From JBBPZK01 sp965219175 (lineage in GTDB: Bacteria > Actinomycetota > Rubrobacteria > Rubrobacterales > Rubrobacteraceae), in the NCBI GenBank assembly GCA_965219175.1, contig CBDCNI010000001.1, positions 1,426,001 to 1,490,000 of the forward strand: a stretch of DNA of 64,000 nt, read 5' to 3'. Below are positions 33,744 to 42,298 of the stretch, piece after piece (position 1 is the first letter of the stretch; every line of letters starts with the position of its first letter). The notes beneath the pieces are model-generated. The model saw only the letters and a list, made by a program, of their open reading frames with translations, made no database searches and was not told the DNA's origin. The position numbers and the translations under genes were made by a program.

Positions 33744-35024
33744 GTGCTCGACCTGAAATTCATCCGTGAGAATCGCGAAGCCGTGGAGGAGAACTGCAAG
33801 AATCGCGGTGTCGAGGCTGACGTTGGGCTGGTGGTCGAATTCGCCGACCGGCGTTCGGGGCTCATCCAGGAGCTAAACGAACTAAAGCAGCGCCAGAACC
33901 AACTCGCCAAGAGCGTCGGACGGGAGCGGGACGAGGAGGCTCGCGGGAAGCTCATAGAGGAGTCACGAGGGATGAAGGAGCATATCCCCGCCAAAGAGAC
34001 CGAGCTTCACGAGGTCGAGGAGCGGTTGCGCGAGGAACAGTTGAAGATCCCGAACATGACCCATCCCGACTCTCCAATCGGCAAGGACGATACGGAGAAC
34101 GTCGAGATAAGGCGCTGGGGTGACACTCCCACCTTTGACTTCGAGCTGAGGGACCACGTCGAGATCGGGGAAACTCTAGGCATCATAGACTTCGACGCCG
34201 GAGCCAAAACTACCGGCAGCAAGTTCTATTTCCTGCGCGGGGACGCGGTGCTGTTGGAACTCGGGCTCATCCGGTACGCGATGGATATCCTGATGGAGCG
34301 CGACTACGAGCCGACCATCACACCGGATCTGGCGCGGGACGAGGCGCTCGTCGGAACGGGTTTTATACCGCGCGGGCCGGAGACCCAGATCTACTCTGTC
34401 CAGGACTCGGACCTCTCCCTGATAGCCACAGCGGAGATCACACTCGCCGGACAACACACCGACGAGATAATCGACGAAGACAATCTGCCGCTTCGCTACG
34501 CTGGGCTCTCCCACTGCTTCCGTACCGAGGCCGGTTCCCACGGACGGGCAAGCCGCGGCCTCTACCGCGTCCACCAGTTCACGAAGGTCGAGATGTTCGC
34601 CTTCTCCACACCCGAGCAGTCTGAGCAGATTCACGAGGAGATGGTCGGGATAGAGGAGCGGATCTTCCAGGGCCTCGGCCTCCCGTACCGCGTCGTTGAC
34701 ATCTGCACCGGAGACCTCGGTGGCGCCGCCTACCGCAAATACGACCTCGAAGCCTGGATGCCGGGCCGGGGCGAAGCTGGAGAGTTCGGCGAAGTAACCA
34801 GCACCTCGAACACAACCGACTACCAGGCCCGACGCCTAGCCATCCGCTACAGAAAAGAAGGAGGCCGCCCCCAGCTCCTCCACACTCTGAACGGCACCGC
34901 CCTCGCCCTGAGCCGCGCTTTCATCGCCCTGCTGGAGGTCTATCAGCAAGCGGACGGCTCGGTTCTTCTCCCGGAAGCCCTGGTTCCCTACGTCGGCAAG
35001 GAGAGGATACAGCCCGCCTTATAG
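33744..35024 (+). CDS. serS: seryl-tRNA synthetase
   Basis: Class II synthetase of 426 residues charging tRNA-Ser. The N-terminal coiled-coil arm that grips the long variable arm of tRNA-Ser spans about residues 30-100. Motif 2 (LSHCFRTEAGSHGRASRGLYR) lies near 255-275 and motif 3 (NGTALALSRAFIALLE) near 387-402. The GTG start at 33744 begins the conserved MLDLKFIREN and has TGGAGGA upstream. No T-box leader is seen. It lies downstream of the PKS/ICMT genes but is functionally unrelated. Confidence 0.97.
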   Translation: MLDLKFIRENREAVEENCKNRGVEADVGLVVEFADRRSGLIQELNELKQRQNQLAKSVGRERDEEARGKLIEESRGMKEHIPAKETELHEVEERLREEQLKIPNMTHPDSPIGKDDTENVEIRRWGDTPTFDFELRDHVEIGETLGIIDFDAGAKTTGSKFYFLRGDAVLLELGLIRYAMDILMERDYEPTITPDLARDEALVGTGFIPRGPETQIYSVQDSDLSLIATAEITLAGQHTDEIIDEDNLPLRYAGLSHCFRTEAGSHGRASRGLYRVHQFTKVEMFAFSTPEQSEQIHEEMVGIEERIFQGLGLPYRVVDICTGDLGGAAYRKYDLEAWMPGRGEAGEFGEVTSTSNTTDYQARRLAIRYRKEGGRPQLLHTLNGTALALSRAFIALLEVYQQADGSVLLPEALVPYVGKERIQPAL

Positions 35025-35037
35025 CGGAAATCTATTC

Positions 35038-35065
35038 TATACTAGACTTAGTCGTGGACTTAGTC
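35038..35065 (+). promoter_or_regulatory. promoter with tandem palindromic operator of the TA pair
   Basis: A TATACT -10 box (35038-35043) is followed at the expected start point by two copies of the 9-bp palindrome GACTTAGTC (35045-35053 and 35057-35065), 12 bp apart centre to centre. Repeated short palindromes over the start site are typical of antitoxin-TA autorepression. Confidence 0.6.
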
Positions 35066-35095
35066 ATATAGTTTTAGCGAGAAGCGGGGCGTGTC

Positions 35096-35332
35096 ATGAG
35101 TCGGATGGTGAATGTTCACGAGGCGAAGACCCATCTGTCGAAGTTGCTGGAGCAGGTGCGGATGGGGGAAGAGGTCATTATCGCCAAGTCGGGCAAGCCG
35201 GTGGCGCGGCTGGTTGCGATAGAGGGTCCGAGGAAGCGCCGGGAGCCGGGGAGCGCCAAGGGTACACTGTCTTACTCGGATGACTTTGATGCTCCATTGC
35301 CCGAAGAGATACTCGACTCTTTTGAGCGGTGA
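35096..35332 (+). CDS. Phd/YefM-family antitoxin
   Basis: A 78-residue antitoxin. The N-terminal Phd/YefM DNA-binding fold has the typical VNVHEAKTHLSKLLEQVRMGEEVIIAKSG pattern (residues 6-34). The acidic C-terminal tail (SDDFDAPLPEEILDSFE) would wrap the toxin. It autoregulates through operators such as the tandem palindromes at 35045-35065 in known systems. The toxin start GTG 35329 overlaps its stop, so they are coupled. Confidence 0.9.
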   Translation: MSRMVNVHEAKTHLSKLLEQVRMGEEVIIAKSGKPVARLVAIEGPRKRREPGSAKGTLSYSDDFDAPLPEEILDSFER

Positions 35333-35712
35333 GGGTATTGCTGGACACGCACGTTTTTCTCTGGTGGATAAACGATGATCCACGGTTGTCAACTAACGCG
35401 AGAGAAGTTATCGTCGATGGAGAGAATGACTTGTTGTTCAGCGTGGCTAGTGTCTGGGAAATGGCGATCAAACAGAACCTGGGCAAGCTAAGTATCGAGG
35501 GATCGCTCGGTCCCTATCTCACGAGATACCTTACGGATATGGCGACGGTAGTGCCGGTCAGCTTGCGTCACGCGGTGAGTGTTGCTGAACTGCCCAACCT
35601 CCACCGAGATCCCTTCGACCGTTTGCTGGTGGCCCAGGCTCTGGTGGAGGAGGTGCCTATCGTCAGCGGCGATGTGGAGGTCTCTCGTTATCCGGTCGAG
35701 ACTATCTGGTAG
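35329..35712 (+). CDS. PIN-domain toxin (VapC-like)
   Basis: A 127-residue PIN nuclease. Conserved acidic residues of the active site are Asp6 in LLDTHVFLWW, Glu44 in SVWEMAIK, Asp96 in HRDPFDRLL and Asp114 in VSGDVEV. The LLDTHVFLWW start and RDPFDRLLVAQAL signature are typical of the PIN toxins paired with Phd-type antitoxins. Expected to cleave RNA (often tRNA) when freed. It sits with its antitoxin between serS and proS, an insertion hotspot or simple chance. Confidence 0.92.
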   Translation: MRVLLDTHVFLWWINDDPRLSTNAREVIVDGENDLLFSVASVWEMAIKQNLGKLSIEGSLGPYLTRYLTDMATVVPVSLRHAVSVAELPNLHRDPFDRLLVAQALVEEVPIVSGDVEVSRYPVETIW

Positions 35713-35778
35713 AAGGTCGTCCGTTGGGGACTATACTGCTCCCCGTAGTCCGTAATTTTTATCAGGAGAGGAGTTTGT

Positions 35779-37209
35779 ATGACCGAGGCGGTCGAGAAGC
35801 TAACGAAGAAGAGCGAAGACCCGAGCCGGTGGTATCTGGACCTGGTCCGCATGGCGAAGATGGCCGACTATGGACCCGTGCGCGGGACGTTTGCCATACG
35901 GCCTTACGGATACGCGATCTGGGAACGCATCCAGCGCGATCTGGACGACCGCTTCAAGGCAACCGGACACGTAAACGCCTATTTCCCGCTGCTCATCCCG
36001 GAGAGCTACCTTAACAAAGAGGCGGAGCATGCCGGGGGCTTCACCCCGGAGTGCGCGTGGGTGACGATGGGGGGGGACAAGGAACTAGAGGAGAGGGTGG
36101 CGATCCGGCCGAGTTCCGAGAGCATCATCTGCGACTTTTACCGGAACTGGATCCAGAGTTACCGTGACCTTCCCATCCTCATAAACCAGTGGTCGAACGT
36201 GCTGCGATGGGAAATGGTAACCCGCCCGTTCCTCCGCACGGCAGAATTCCTCTGGCAGGAAGGTCACACCGTCCACGCGACCGCCGAAGAAGCCCGCGCC
36301 GAAACCTTGCGGATGCTAGAAGTCTACCGGGAGTGCTTCTACGAGAAGCTGGCAATTCCAGTGCTCACCGGCGTGAAGAGTCCCTCCGAGCGGTTCAAGG
36401 GGGCCGTCGAGACTTTTACCTGCGAGGGTTTGATGGGTGACGGGCGCGCTTTGCAGGCCGGTACCAGCCACGACCTCGGGCAGAACTTCGCCAAAGCCTT
36501 CGACATAACGTTCTTGGATGAAAACCAGGACCGGGTTCATCCTTATCAGACGTCTTGGGGATTCTCGACGCGGACTATCGGGGCTTTGATCCTGGTCCAC
36601 GGCGACGACCGGGGGCTGAGGCTGCCGCCGAAGCTCGCACCGACGGAGGCGGTAATAGTTCCAATCTGGCGTGGTAAGAACAAGAGTGACGTGCGCCGGG
36701 AGGCCGAGAAGCTCTACATCGAGTTGCAGACCGCCGGCCGCCGCATGGAGGTAGACCTGGACGAGGAGCACTCGCCGGGTTGGAAGTTCAACGAACACGA
36801 GTTGCGCGGCGTGCCGGTCCGGGTTGAGATCGGACCGAAGGATATCGAGAAAGGCCAGGCGGTGTTAGTCCGGCGTGACACTGGGGAGAAGGAGTTCGTA
36901 CCTCGGGAGGGGCTCGCGGCGCGTCTAGAAAAGTTGCTGGAGGAGATCCAGGCGAACATGCTCCGCCAGGCGACGGAGTTCCGCGACGCCAATACCCGCC
37001 ACGCGACGAGCTACGATGAGTTCAAGGAGATCATCGAGAACGAACGCGGCTTCGTCGTCGCTCCCTGGGACGGCACCGAAGAGACCGAGCAGAAGATAAA
37101 AGAAGATACGAAGGCGACTATCCGTCTGCTCCCGTTCGAGCGGGAAGAGGGCAAGGATCTCGTCTCCGGCAAACCGGGCGAGACAGCCATATTCGCCCGC
37201 GCCTACTAG
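35779..37209 (+). CDS. proS: prolyl-tRNA synthetase, archaeal/eukaryotic type
   Basis: A 476-residue class II synthetase for tRNA-Pro. It lacks the bacterial editing insertion and instead has the C-terminal extension of archaeal/eukaryotic-type ProRS, ending in the conserved Tyr (IFARAY). Motif 2 is VLRWEMVTRPFLRTAEFLWQEGH near 138-160, the GTSHDLGQNFAKAFDI segment near 230-245, and the anticodon-binding domain about 285-390. Start ATG 35779 behind GAGAGGAG. This type also occurs in several bacterial groups, so it is not by itself proof of recent transfer. Confidence 0.96.
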   Translation: MTEAVEKLTKKSEDPSRWYLDLVRMAKMADYGPVRGTFAIRPYGYAIWERIQRDLDDRFKATGHVNAYFPLLIPESYLNKEAEHAGGFTPECAWVTMGGDKELEERVAIRPSSESIICDFYRNWIQSYRDLPILINQWSNVLRWEMVTRPFLRTAEFLWQEGHTVHATAEEARAETLRMLEVYRECFYEKLAIPVLTGVKSPSERFKGAVETFTCEGLMGDGRALQAGTSHDLGQNFAKAFDITFLDENQDRVHPYQTSWGFSTRTIGALILVHGDDRGLRLPPKLAPTEAVIVPIWRGKNKSDVRREAEKLYIELQTAGRRMEVDLDEEHSPGWKFNEHELRGVPVRVEIGPKDIEKGQAVLVRRDTGEKEFVPREGLAARLEKLLEEIQANMLRQATEFRDANTRHATSYDEFKEIIENERGFVVAPWDGTEETEQKIKEDTKATIRLLPFEREEGKDLVSGKPGETAIFARAY

Positions 37210-37217
37210 CGTTTCAC

Positions 37218-37246
37218 TTGACGGCCACGCTTGCTTGCATTAGCAT
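37218..37246 (+). promoter_or_regulatory. promoter of the riboswitch-led methionine operon
   Basis: TTGACG (37218-37223), a 17-bp spacer and TAGCAT (37241-37246) lie just ahead of the SAM riboswitch. The start would be near 37253, within a perfect palindrome GTTAGCGCTAAC (37252-37263), leaving the aptamer near the 5' end of a leader of about 265 nt. Confidence 0.65.
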
Positions 37247-37263
37247 CCAGCGTTAGCGCTAAC

Positions 37264-37397
37264 TCGCATCGAGAGCGGTGGAGGGAACTGGCCCCGAGAA
37301 ACCGCGGCAACCGGCGTAGGAGGCTCTCCCACGGGAGATTCTCCTGAGCGTGGTGCCAATTCCAGCGGGACGATCATATCCGTCCTGGAAGATGTGA
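37264..37397 (+). ncRNA. SAM-I riboswitch (S-box) aptamer
   Basis: All conserved parts of the S-box are present in order. P1 is formed by 37264-37270 and 37391-37397. The P2 strand contains GGTGGAGGGAACTGGCCC, followed by GAAACCGCGGCAACC. A GC-rich P3 has arms GGAG/CTCC (about 37318-37346), then comes GGTGCCAATTCC, and P4 pairs GGACG with CGTCC (37368-37385). It stands 123 bp before metX. A hairpin GGGG/CCCC (37448-37462) follows, but no T-rich terminator is evident, so control may act on translation or by another stop mechanism. Binding SAM would shut off the five-gene methionine/aspartate operon. Confidence 0.93.
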
Positions 37398-37519
37398 AGA
37401 GAGGTGGGCAGCCTCTTAGTACGGGCGGGTTGCGCGTAGGGCGGATGCGGGGCCGAACCCCGACGGACGCCAGGACGTAGGACCCGACTTGGTAGAAGGA
37501 GGCTGTATTACTGCTGAAT

Positions 37520-38668
37520 ATGACACTAGACTCAGGGGCCGGCGCTAGCCAAGCCCCGGCCCGAACGGGCAAACTCCATCACCGTATAGGCTCTTTCGAG
37601 CCGGAACTCGGCGGCTACCTGCCGGAAGCCACCCTCGCCTACGAGACTTGGGGAGAGTTGGACGCAACGGCAGAGAACGCCGTACTCGTCTTACACGCCC
37701 TGACCGGTGATTCACACGCCGCAGGGCATCCTTCAAACGACTACCGGCGCGGGGGGTGGTGGGAGCCCATGATCGGGCCGGGCCGCACCCTGGATACCGA
37801 CAAGTATTTCGTAATTTGCTCCAATGTACTCGGCGGCTGCTCCGGCAGCACGGGGCCTGCTTCGACGGACCCGGAGACGGGGCAACCTTACGGTATGCGT
37901 TTCCCGGTCGTTACCATTCGGGACATGGTGCGGGCCCAGAAGCGGCTCCTCGACGGGCTCGGGGTTAAGAAGCTCGCGGTTGTTATTGGAGGTTCGATCG
38001 GCGGTCAGCAGGCGCTCGAGTGGGCCGTCGAGTACCCGGAGTTCGTGGAGAAAGCCGTGCCTGTAGCCGCCACCGGCGCGCTCGGGCCGCAGGGTTTGGG
38101 GATGAGCGAGATCGGCCGCCGCGCCATCATGGCCGACCCGGACTGGCAAAACGGCGACTACTACGGCACCGGCCGATCCCCCGACGATGGGTTGAGCATC
38201 GCCCGAATGGCCGGGATGATGACCTACCAGAGCGCAGCCGGGCAGTGGGAGCGATTCGGCAGGCGACCCGCGAGTCGTCCGGCTCTCTACAAAGAGCAAG
38301 CCGGGAGGTTCGAGGTCGAGAGCTACCTGCAGTATCAGGGCAGGAACCTAGTCGGGCGCTTCGACGCGAACTCATACCTCTATCTGACACGCGCGATGGA
38401 CCTGTACGATGTCGGCAGCGGCTACGAGTCGGATGAGGAAGCGTACTCGCGCGTTACGGCGGAGCTTCTCTTTGTCGGGGTGTCGAGTGACTGGCTGTTC
38501 CCGGCTTCGGAGGTACGGGACTCAGCCGAAAAAGCGCGTCGAGCAGGGGCCAATTCCCACTACGCCGAGATAGACACCTTGAGCGGCCACGACGCATTTC
38601 TAAAAGACTGGAATGAGATGAGAGAGGCGATCGAGCCTTTCGTCAAAGATCAGGAGGAAACAAGATGA
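37520..38668 (+). CDS. metX: homoserine O-acetyltransferase
   Basis: An alpha/beta-hydrolase-fold acyltransferase of 382 residues that activates homoserine with acetyl-CoA for methionine synthesis. The nucleophile Ser lies in VIGGSIGGQQALEWA near residue 159; Asp in VGVSSDWLFP near 325 and His in LSGHDAFLKDW near 357 complete the triad. The block GGCSGSTGPASTDPETGQPYG near 110-130 is typical. A good AGGAGG (37497-37502) is 17 bases before the ATG, so a CTG at 37511 might be the true start. The stop overlaps metY by four bases. Confidence 0.95.
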   Translation: MTLDSGAGASQAPARTGKLHHRIGSFEPELGGYLPEATLAYETWGELDATAENAVLVLHALTGDSHAAGHPSNDYRRGGWWEPMIGPGRTLDTDKYFVICSNVLGGCSGSTGPASTDPETGQPYGMRFPVVTIRDMVRAQKRLLDGLGVKKLAVVIGGSIGGQQALEWAVEYPEFVEKAVPVAATGALGPQGLGMSEIGRRAIMADPDWQNGDYYGTGRSPDDGLSIARMAGMMTYQSAAGQWERFGRRPASRPALYKEQAGRFEVESYLQYQGRNLVGRFDANSYLYLTRAMDLYDVGSGYESDEEAYSRVTAELLFVGVSSDWLFPASEVRDSAEKARRAGANSHYAEIDTLSGHDAFLKDWNEMREAIEPFVKDQEETR

Positions 38669-39969
38669 CGGATACCACCGACCAGACGCAGGAGCGCGAG
38701 TACGGGTTCGATACCCTGGCGCTGCACGGCGGACAGGAAGTAGACCCGACGACGACAGCCCGAGCCGTCCCGATCTACCAGACTACGTCCTACGTGTTCA
38801 ACGACACCGACCACGCGGCGAACCTCTTCTCACTCGCCGAGCCGGGCAACATTTACACCCGCATCATGAACCCGACCACCGACGTGTTCGAGCAGCGCGT
38901 GGCTCTCCTGGAGGGCGGCGTGGGAGCGCTGGCCGGCTCCTCCGGGCAGGCGGCCGAGACGTTGGCGATCCTGAACATCGCGGGCGTGGGGGATGAGATC
39001 GTCTCTGCGGCGGCTCTCTACGGAGGGACCTACAACCTCTTCCACTACACGCTGCCCAAGATCGGGATAAACGTCAAGTTCGTCGACGCCCGAGACCCGA
39101 ACAGTTTCCGCGAGGCCATAACGGACAAGACGAAGGCCATATACGCCGAGACCGTCGGCAACCCGGCTCTCGACACCCTTGATATAGAGGCGGCGGCGGA
39201 AGTCGCGCACGAGGCTGGGGTCCCCTTGATCGTGGACAACACCGTCCCATCGCCCTATCTGGTGAACCCGCTTGCCCACGGCGCGGACATCGTGGTCCAC
39301 TCGGCGACGAAGTTCATCGGCGGCCACGGGACGACTATCGGCGGCGTTATAGTGGACGGCGGCAAGTTCCCCTGGGACAACGGACGCTTCCCGGAGTTCA
39401 ACGAGCCGGACCCGTCCTACCACGGCCTGGAGTACTACCCGATGCTCGGCGAGATGGCCTTCATACTGAAAGCCCGCGTGCAGATGCTCCGGGACTACGG
39501 TTCGGCCCTGAGCCCGTTCAACAGCTTCCTGCTCTTGCAGGGTCTCGAAACCCTGCCGCTGCGGATGGAGCGTCACTCGCAGAACGCGATGGCCGTCGCT
39601 GAGTTCCTGCAGGGTCACGACAAGGTCAGTTGGGTCAATTATCCGGGGCTGGAGGACCATCCGGCGCATGAGATAGCCAAGAAGTACCATCGTGGCGGGA
39701 TGTACGGTGCGATCCTGGGCTTCGGCATCGAGGGCGGCCTCGAAGCGGGCAAGAAGTTTATCGACCGGCTGGAGCTTCACAGCCTGCTGGCGAACATCGG
39801 GGATGCGAAGAGCCTGGTCATACATCCGGCCTCCACGACCCACTCCCAGCTCTCGCCCGAGGAGCAGAAGTCAACCGGCGTCACGGACGACTACATCCGC
39901 CTCAGCGTAGGCGTGGAGAGCATAGACGACATACTTCATGACCTGGATCAGGCACTAAATGGAGCCTGA
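38665..39969 (+). CDS. metY: O-acetylhomoserine aminocarboxypropyltransferase (sulfhydrylase)
   Basis: A PLP enzyme of the Cys/Met metabolism family, 434 residues, making homocysteine directly from O-acetylhomoserine and sulfide (or methionine with methanethiol). The PLP lysine lies in VVHSATKFIGGHGTTIGG near residue 217, and the MNPTTDVFEQRVALLEGG block near 70-87 and GSSGQAAETLAILNI near 92-106 are conserved. The length of about 430 separates it from shorter cystathionine gamma-synthases. It overlaps metX (ATGA) and the aspartokinase (11 bp), all under the SAM riboswitch. Confidence 0.95.
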   Translation: MTDTTDQTQEREYGFDTLALHGGQEVDPTTTARAVPIYQTTSYVFNDTDHAANLFSLAEPGNIYTRIMNPTTDVFEQRVALLEGGVGALAGSSGQAAETLAILNIAGVGDEIVSAAALYGGTYNLFHYTLPKIGINVKFVDARDPNSFREAITDKTKAIYAETVGNPALDTLDIEAAAEVAHEAGVPLIVDNTVPSPYLVNPLAHGADIVVHSATKFIGGHGTTIGGVIVDGGKFPWDNGRFPEFNEPDPSYHGLEYYPMLGEMAFILKARVQMLRDYGSALSPFNSFLLLQGLETLPLRMERHSQNAMAVAEFLQGHDKVSWVNYPGLEDHPAHEIAKKYHRGGMYGAILGFGIEGGLEAGKKFIDRLELHSLLANIGDAKSLVIHPASTTHSQLSPEEQKSTGVTDDYIRLSVGVESIDDILHDLDQALNGA

Positions 39970-41215
39970 GAACGGAGGGGACCCGAGACCCCTCGTCATA
40001 AAGTTCGGCGGCACCTCGGTAGGAAGCGGCGCCCGGTTCGCCCTCGCCGCAACCATAACCGCCGAAGCCGCCCGACAGCGTCCGGTAGCCGTCGTCGTCT
40101 CTGCGATGGGCGGCACGACCGATACGCTACTCGGCTACGCGAACGCCACCGCGAAAGCAGCCAGAAACGCCGCGAAAAGCGCCGACCGGACCTCGACCGG
40201 CGCGACGCGCGAGGGTTCCGTCGCAGAGCTGCACCGCACGCTCAAGGAGCGCCATTTACAGGCCGCCCACGAAGCCGTGTCTCAGGAGCATCTGCCGGCG
40301 GTGGAGGAACGCCTGCTGGGTTTGCTCTGTGAGTTGGTAGAGACGCTTACGGTTCCGGCTTCCAACCTCGCCGCGCGCCGGGACGCGGTTGCCGTGTTCG
40401 GGGAGCGACTCTCGGCGGTTATCCTGGCCGGAGCGATACGGAGCCTCGACGCGGACGCCGCCGTCGTCACGGAAGCCCCCATAGCCACCGACTCGAACTT
40501 CGGTGAGGCTGAGGTGGACGTACGGGAGACGCGAGAGCGGAGCGGGCGGTACGTGACGCCGCTGTTGGATTCCGGGACTGTCGCCGTGGTTCCGGGTTAC
40601 GCTGGACGGACGCCGGAGGGTTTGCCGGCGACGCTCGGGCGGGGCGGGTCCGACCTCTCGGCGACGGTGTTGGGACGGGCGTTGGGGTCGCATGAAGTTT
40701 GGATCCTCACGGACGTAAACGGCGTTATGGACGCGGACCCGCGCCTGGTACCGGATGCAACGACCCTGGATCGTCTCTCCTACCGGGAGGCCAACGCGTT
40801 CGCGAACCTCGGCGCGAAGGTCCTACACCCCCGGACGATGGAGCCCGCCGCCGAAGCCGGCATGGAAGTAATAGTCCGAAACACCTTCGACCCGGAAGGT
40901 CCCGATACGCTCGTCTCGGACTTCGAGGACGGGCCGGGTGTGCGCTGCGTGGCGCTCCGCCGTGGGCTTGAGATCGAAGTTCCGTGCAGCAACGGCCACA
41001 AGAGCCGGGCCGCGGCGGTGATCTGCATCGGCACCCCCGAAGACACGGACGCCGCCCGTGGGTTGAAAGCCCTGCGCGAGACAAACGTGCCGGCTCTCTA
41101 CCACGGGAGTATCCCAGCCGGTCTGGTCTTCGTCGTCCCGTCAGAGGCGGGGGAGAAGGCGCTGCTCGCGTTGCACGGCACTCTCGTCCGCAGCGCCGGG
41201 AAAGCAGTCGCGTGA
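39959..41215 (+). CDS. aspartate kinase
   Basis: A monofunctional aspartokinase of 418 residues forming aspartyl-phosphate. The kinase start VIKFGGTSVGSG is at residues 14-25, GRGGSDLSATVLGRALG near 221 and ILTDVNGVMDADPR near 245. C-terminal ACT-type region about 310-415, which in relatives senses Lys or Thr; it seems short and divergent, with no clear repeated ACT pair. ATG 39959 lies inside the end of metY. Being in a SAM-riboswitch operon, its main control may be by methionine status. Confidence 0.94.
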   Translation: MEPENGGDPRPLVIKFGGTSVGSGARFALAATITAEAARQRPVAVVVSAMGGTTDTLLGYANATAKAARNAAKSADRTSTGATREGSVAELHRTLKERHLQAAHEAVSQEHLPAVEERLLGLLCELVETLTVPASNLAARRDAVAVFGERLSAVILAGAIRSLDADAAVVTEAPIATDSNFGEAEVDVRETRERSGRYVTPLLDSGTVAVVPGYAGRTPEGLPATLGRGGSDLSATVLGRALGSHEVWILTDVNGVMDADPRLVPDATTLDRLSYREANAFANLGAKVLHPRTMEPAAEAGMEVIVRNTFDPEGPDTLVSDFEDGPGVRCVALRRGLEIEVPCSNGHKSRAAAVICIGTPEDTDAARGLKALRETNVPALYHGSIPAGLVFVVPSEAGEKALLALHGTLVRSAGKAVA

Positions 41216-42294
41216 AGCGGATCGAGATAGTGCAGATAGGGTTCGGCCACGTAGGCCGGGCGGTCGCCCAGATCTTGCTGGAAGAGCGCAAACGCTGGCG
41301 CGAGCAACGTGGTATCGAGATCGTCTACCGGGCCGTCTCAGACACCTCCGGGGCGCTCGTCGGCGAGGAGCTTCTGCCGCAGGCGATCCGTCTGAAAGAA
41401 GAAGGCCGCAGGTTGGACGAACTTGGGACCGAGCCCCTGGAGGCAATCCTCCGCACGGAGCCGCCGGATGGGACCGCGCGCGTCGTCGTGGACGTCGCGG
41501 TACACGGCGGGACCTTCGACCTCGATCTCGCCGGGGTGCGGCGCGGGGCGTACCTCGTGCTCTCCAACAAGGGACCGCTCTCCGGGAGCATGCAGGAGTA
41601 CGAGCAACTCGTCGGGGCGCTTCCGGGCAGGCTCTGGCACGAGGCAACCGTCGGGGCCGGGATGCCGATCATCGCCACGCTTGACGGCCTTTTGGAAGGC
41701 GGCGACGACGTTCTGGAGATAGAGGCGAGCCCGAGCGGCACCCTGGGCTTCATCATGAGCGCCGTCGAAGCCGGACGCTCTTTCTCGGAGGCTGTCAAGG
41801 AAGCCGTGGACCTCCACTACGCCGAGCCCGATCCCCGCGACGATCTCTCCGGTCTCGACGTGGCGCGCAAAGCCATCATCCTCGCCCGCAAGATGGGCCG
41901 CTCCATAGAACCGGGGGAGATCCCCTACGAGTCACTCGTCCCCGAAGGCCTCGAAGACGTTCCTCTCGAAGAGTTCATGGATCGTCTGCCGGAGGCCGAC
42001 GAAGACTTCGCCGGGCGGCTGCTCGCGGTCGAAGAACATCACATGCTCCGCTACCTGGCGCGCATCCCGAAAACGGGACCTGTAGAGGTCGGATTGAAAG
42101 ATACGCCGGTCGAGAGCCCGTTCGGACCAATAAGCGGCCCGGAGAACGTCTTCGACTTCCGCACGCGCCGCTACTCCGATGTTACCCTCACGATAGCAGG
42201 ACCCGGAGCCGGCCCGGAGCGGACCGCCAGCGGCATCGTCTTTGACCTGCTGGATATAGCAAACAAGGCCGTAAGAGAAGACGGGAGAGAATAG
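41212..42294 (+). CDS. homoserine dehydrogenase
   Basis: A 360-residue NAD(P)-dependent enzyme reducing aspartate semialdehyde to homoserine. The N-terminal dinucleotide motif IGFGHVGRAVAQIL is at residues 8-21; the catalytic region has LSNKGPLSG near 118, EATVGAGMPIIATL near 144 and SGTLGFIMSAVEAG near 178. The usual C-terminal ACT domain is missing, as the length shows, so threonine feedback is not expected. GTG 41212 overlaps the aspartokinase stop (GTGA); the frame is open to 40984 only as shadow. No homoserine kinase or threonine synthase follows. Confidence 0.95.
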   Translation: MKRIEIVQIGFGHVGRAVAQILLEERKRWREQRGIEIVYRAVSDTSGALVGEELLPQAIRLKEEGRRLDELGTEPLEAILRTEPPDGTARVVVDVAVHGGTFDLDLAGVRRGAYLVLSNKGPLSGSMQEYEQLVGALPGRLWHEATVGAGMPIIATLDGLLEGGDDVLEIEASPSGTLGFIMSAVEAGRSFSEAVKEAVDLHYAEPDPRDDLSGLDVARKAIILARKMGRSIEPGEIPYESLVPEGLEDVPLEEFMDRLPEADEDFAGRLLAVEEHHMLRYLARIPKTGPVEVGLKDTPVESPFGPISGPENVFDFRTRRYSDVTLTIAGPGAGPERTASGIVFDLLDIANKAVREDGRE

Positions 42295-42298
42295 CAGT

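Noticed and set aside
35045..35065. CRISPR-like repeat
   Set aside because: Only two 9-bp units 12 bp apart; better explained as TA operators. No repeat-spacer array exists in the window.
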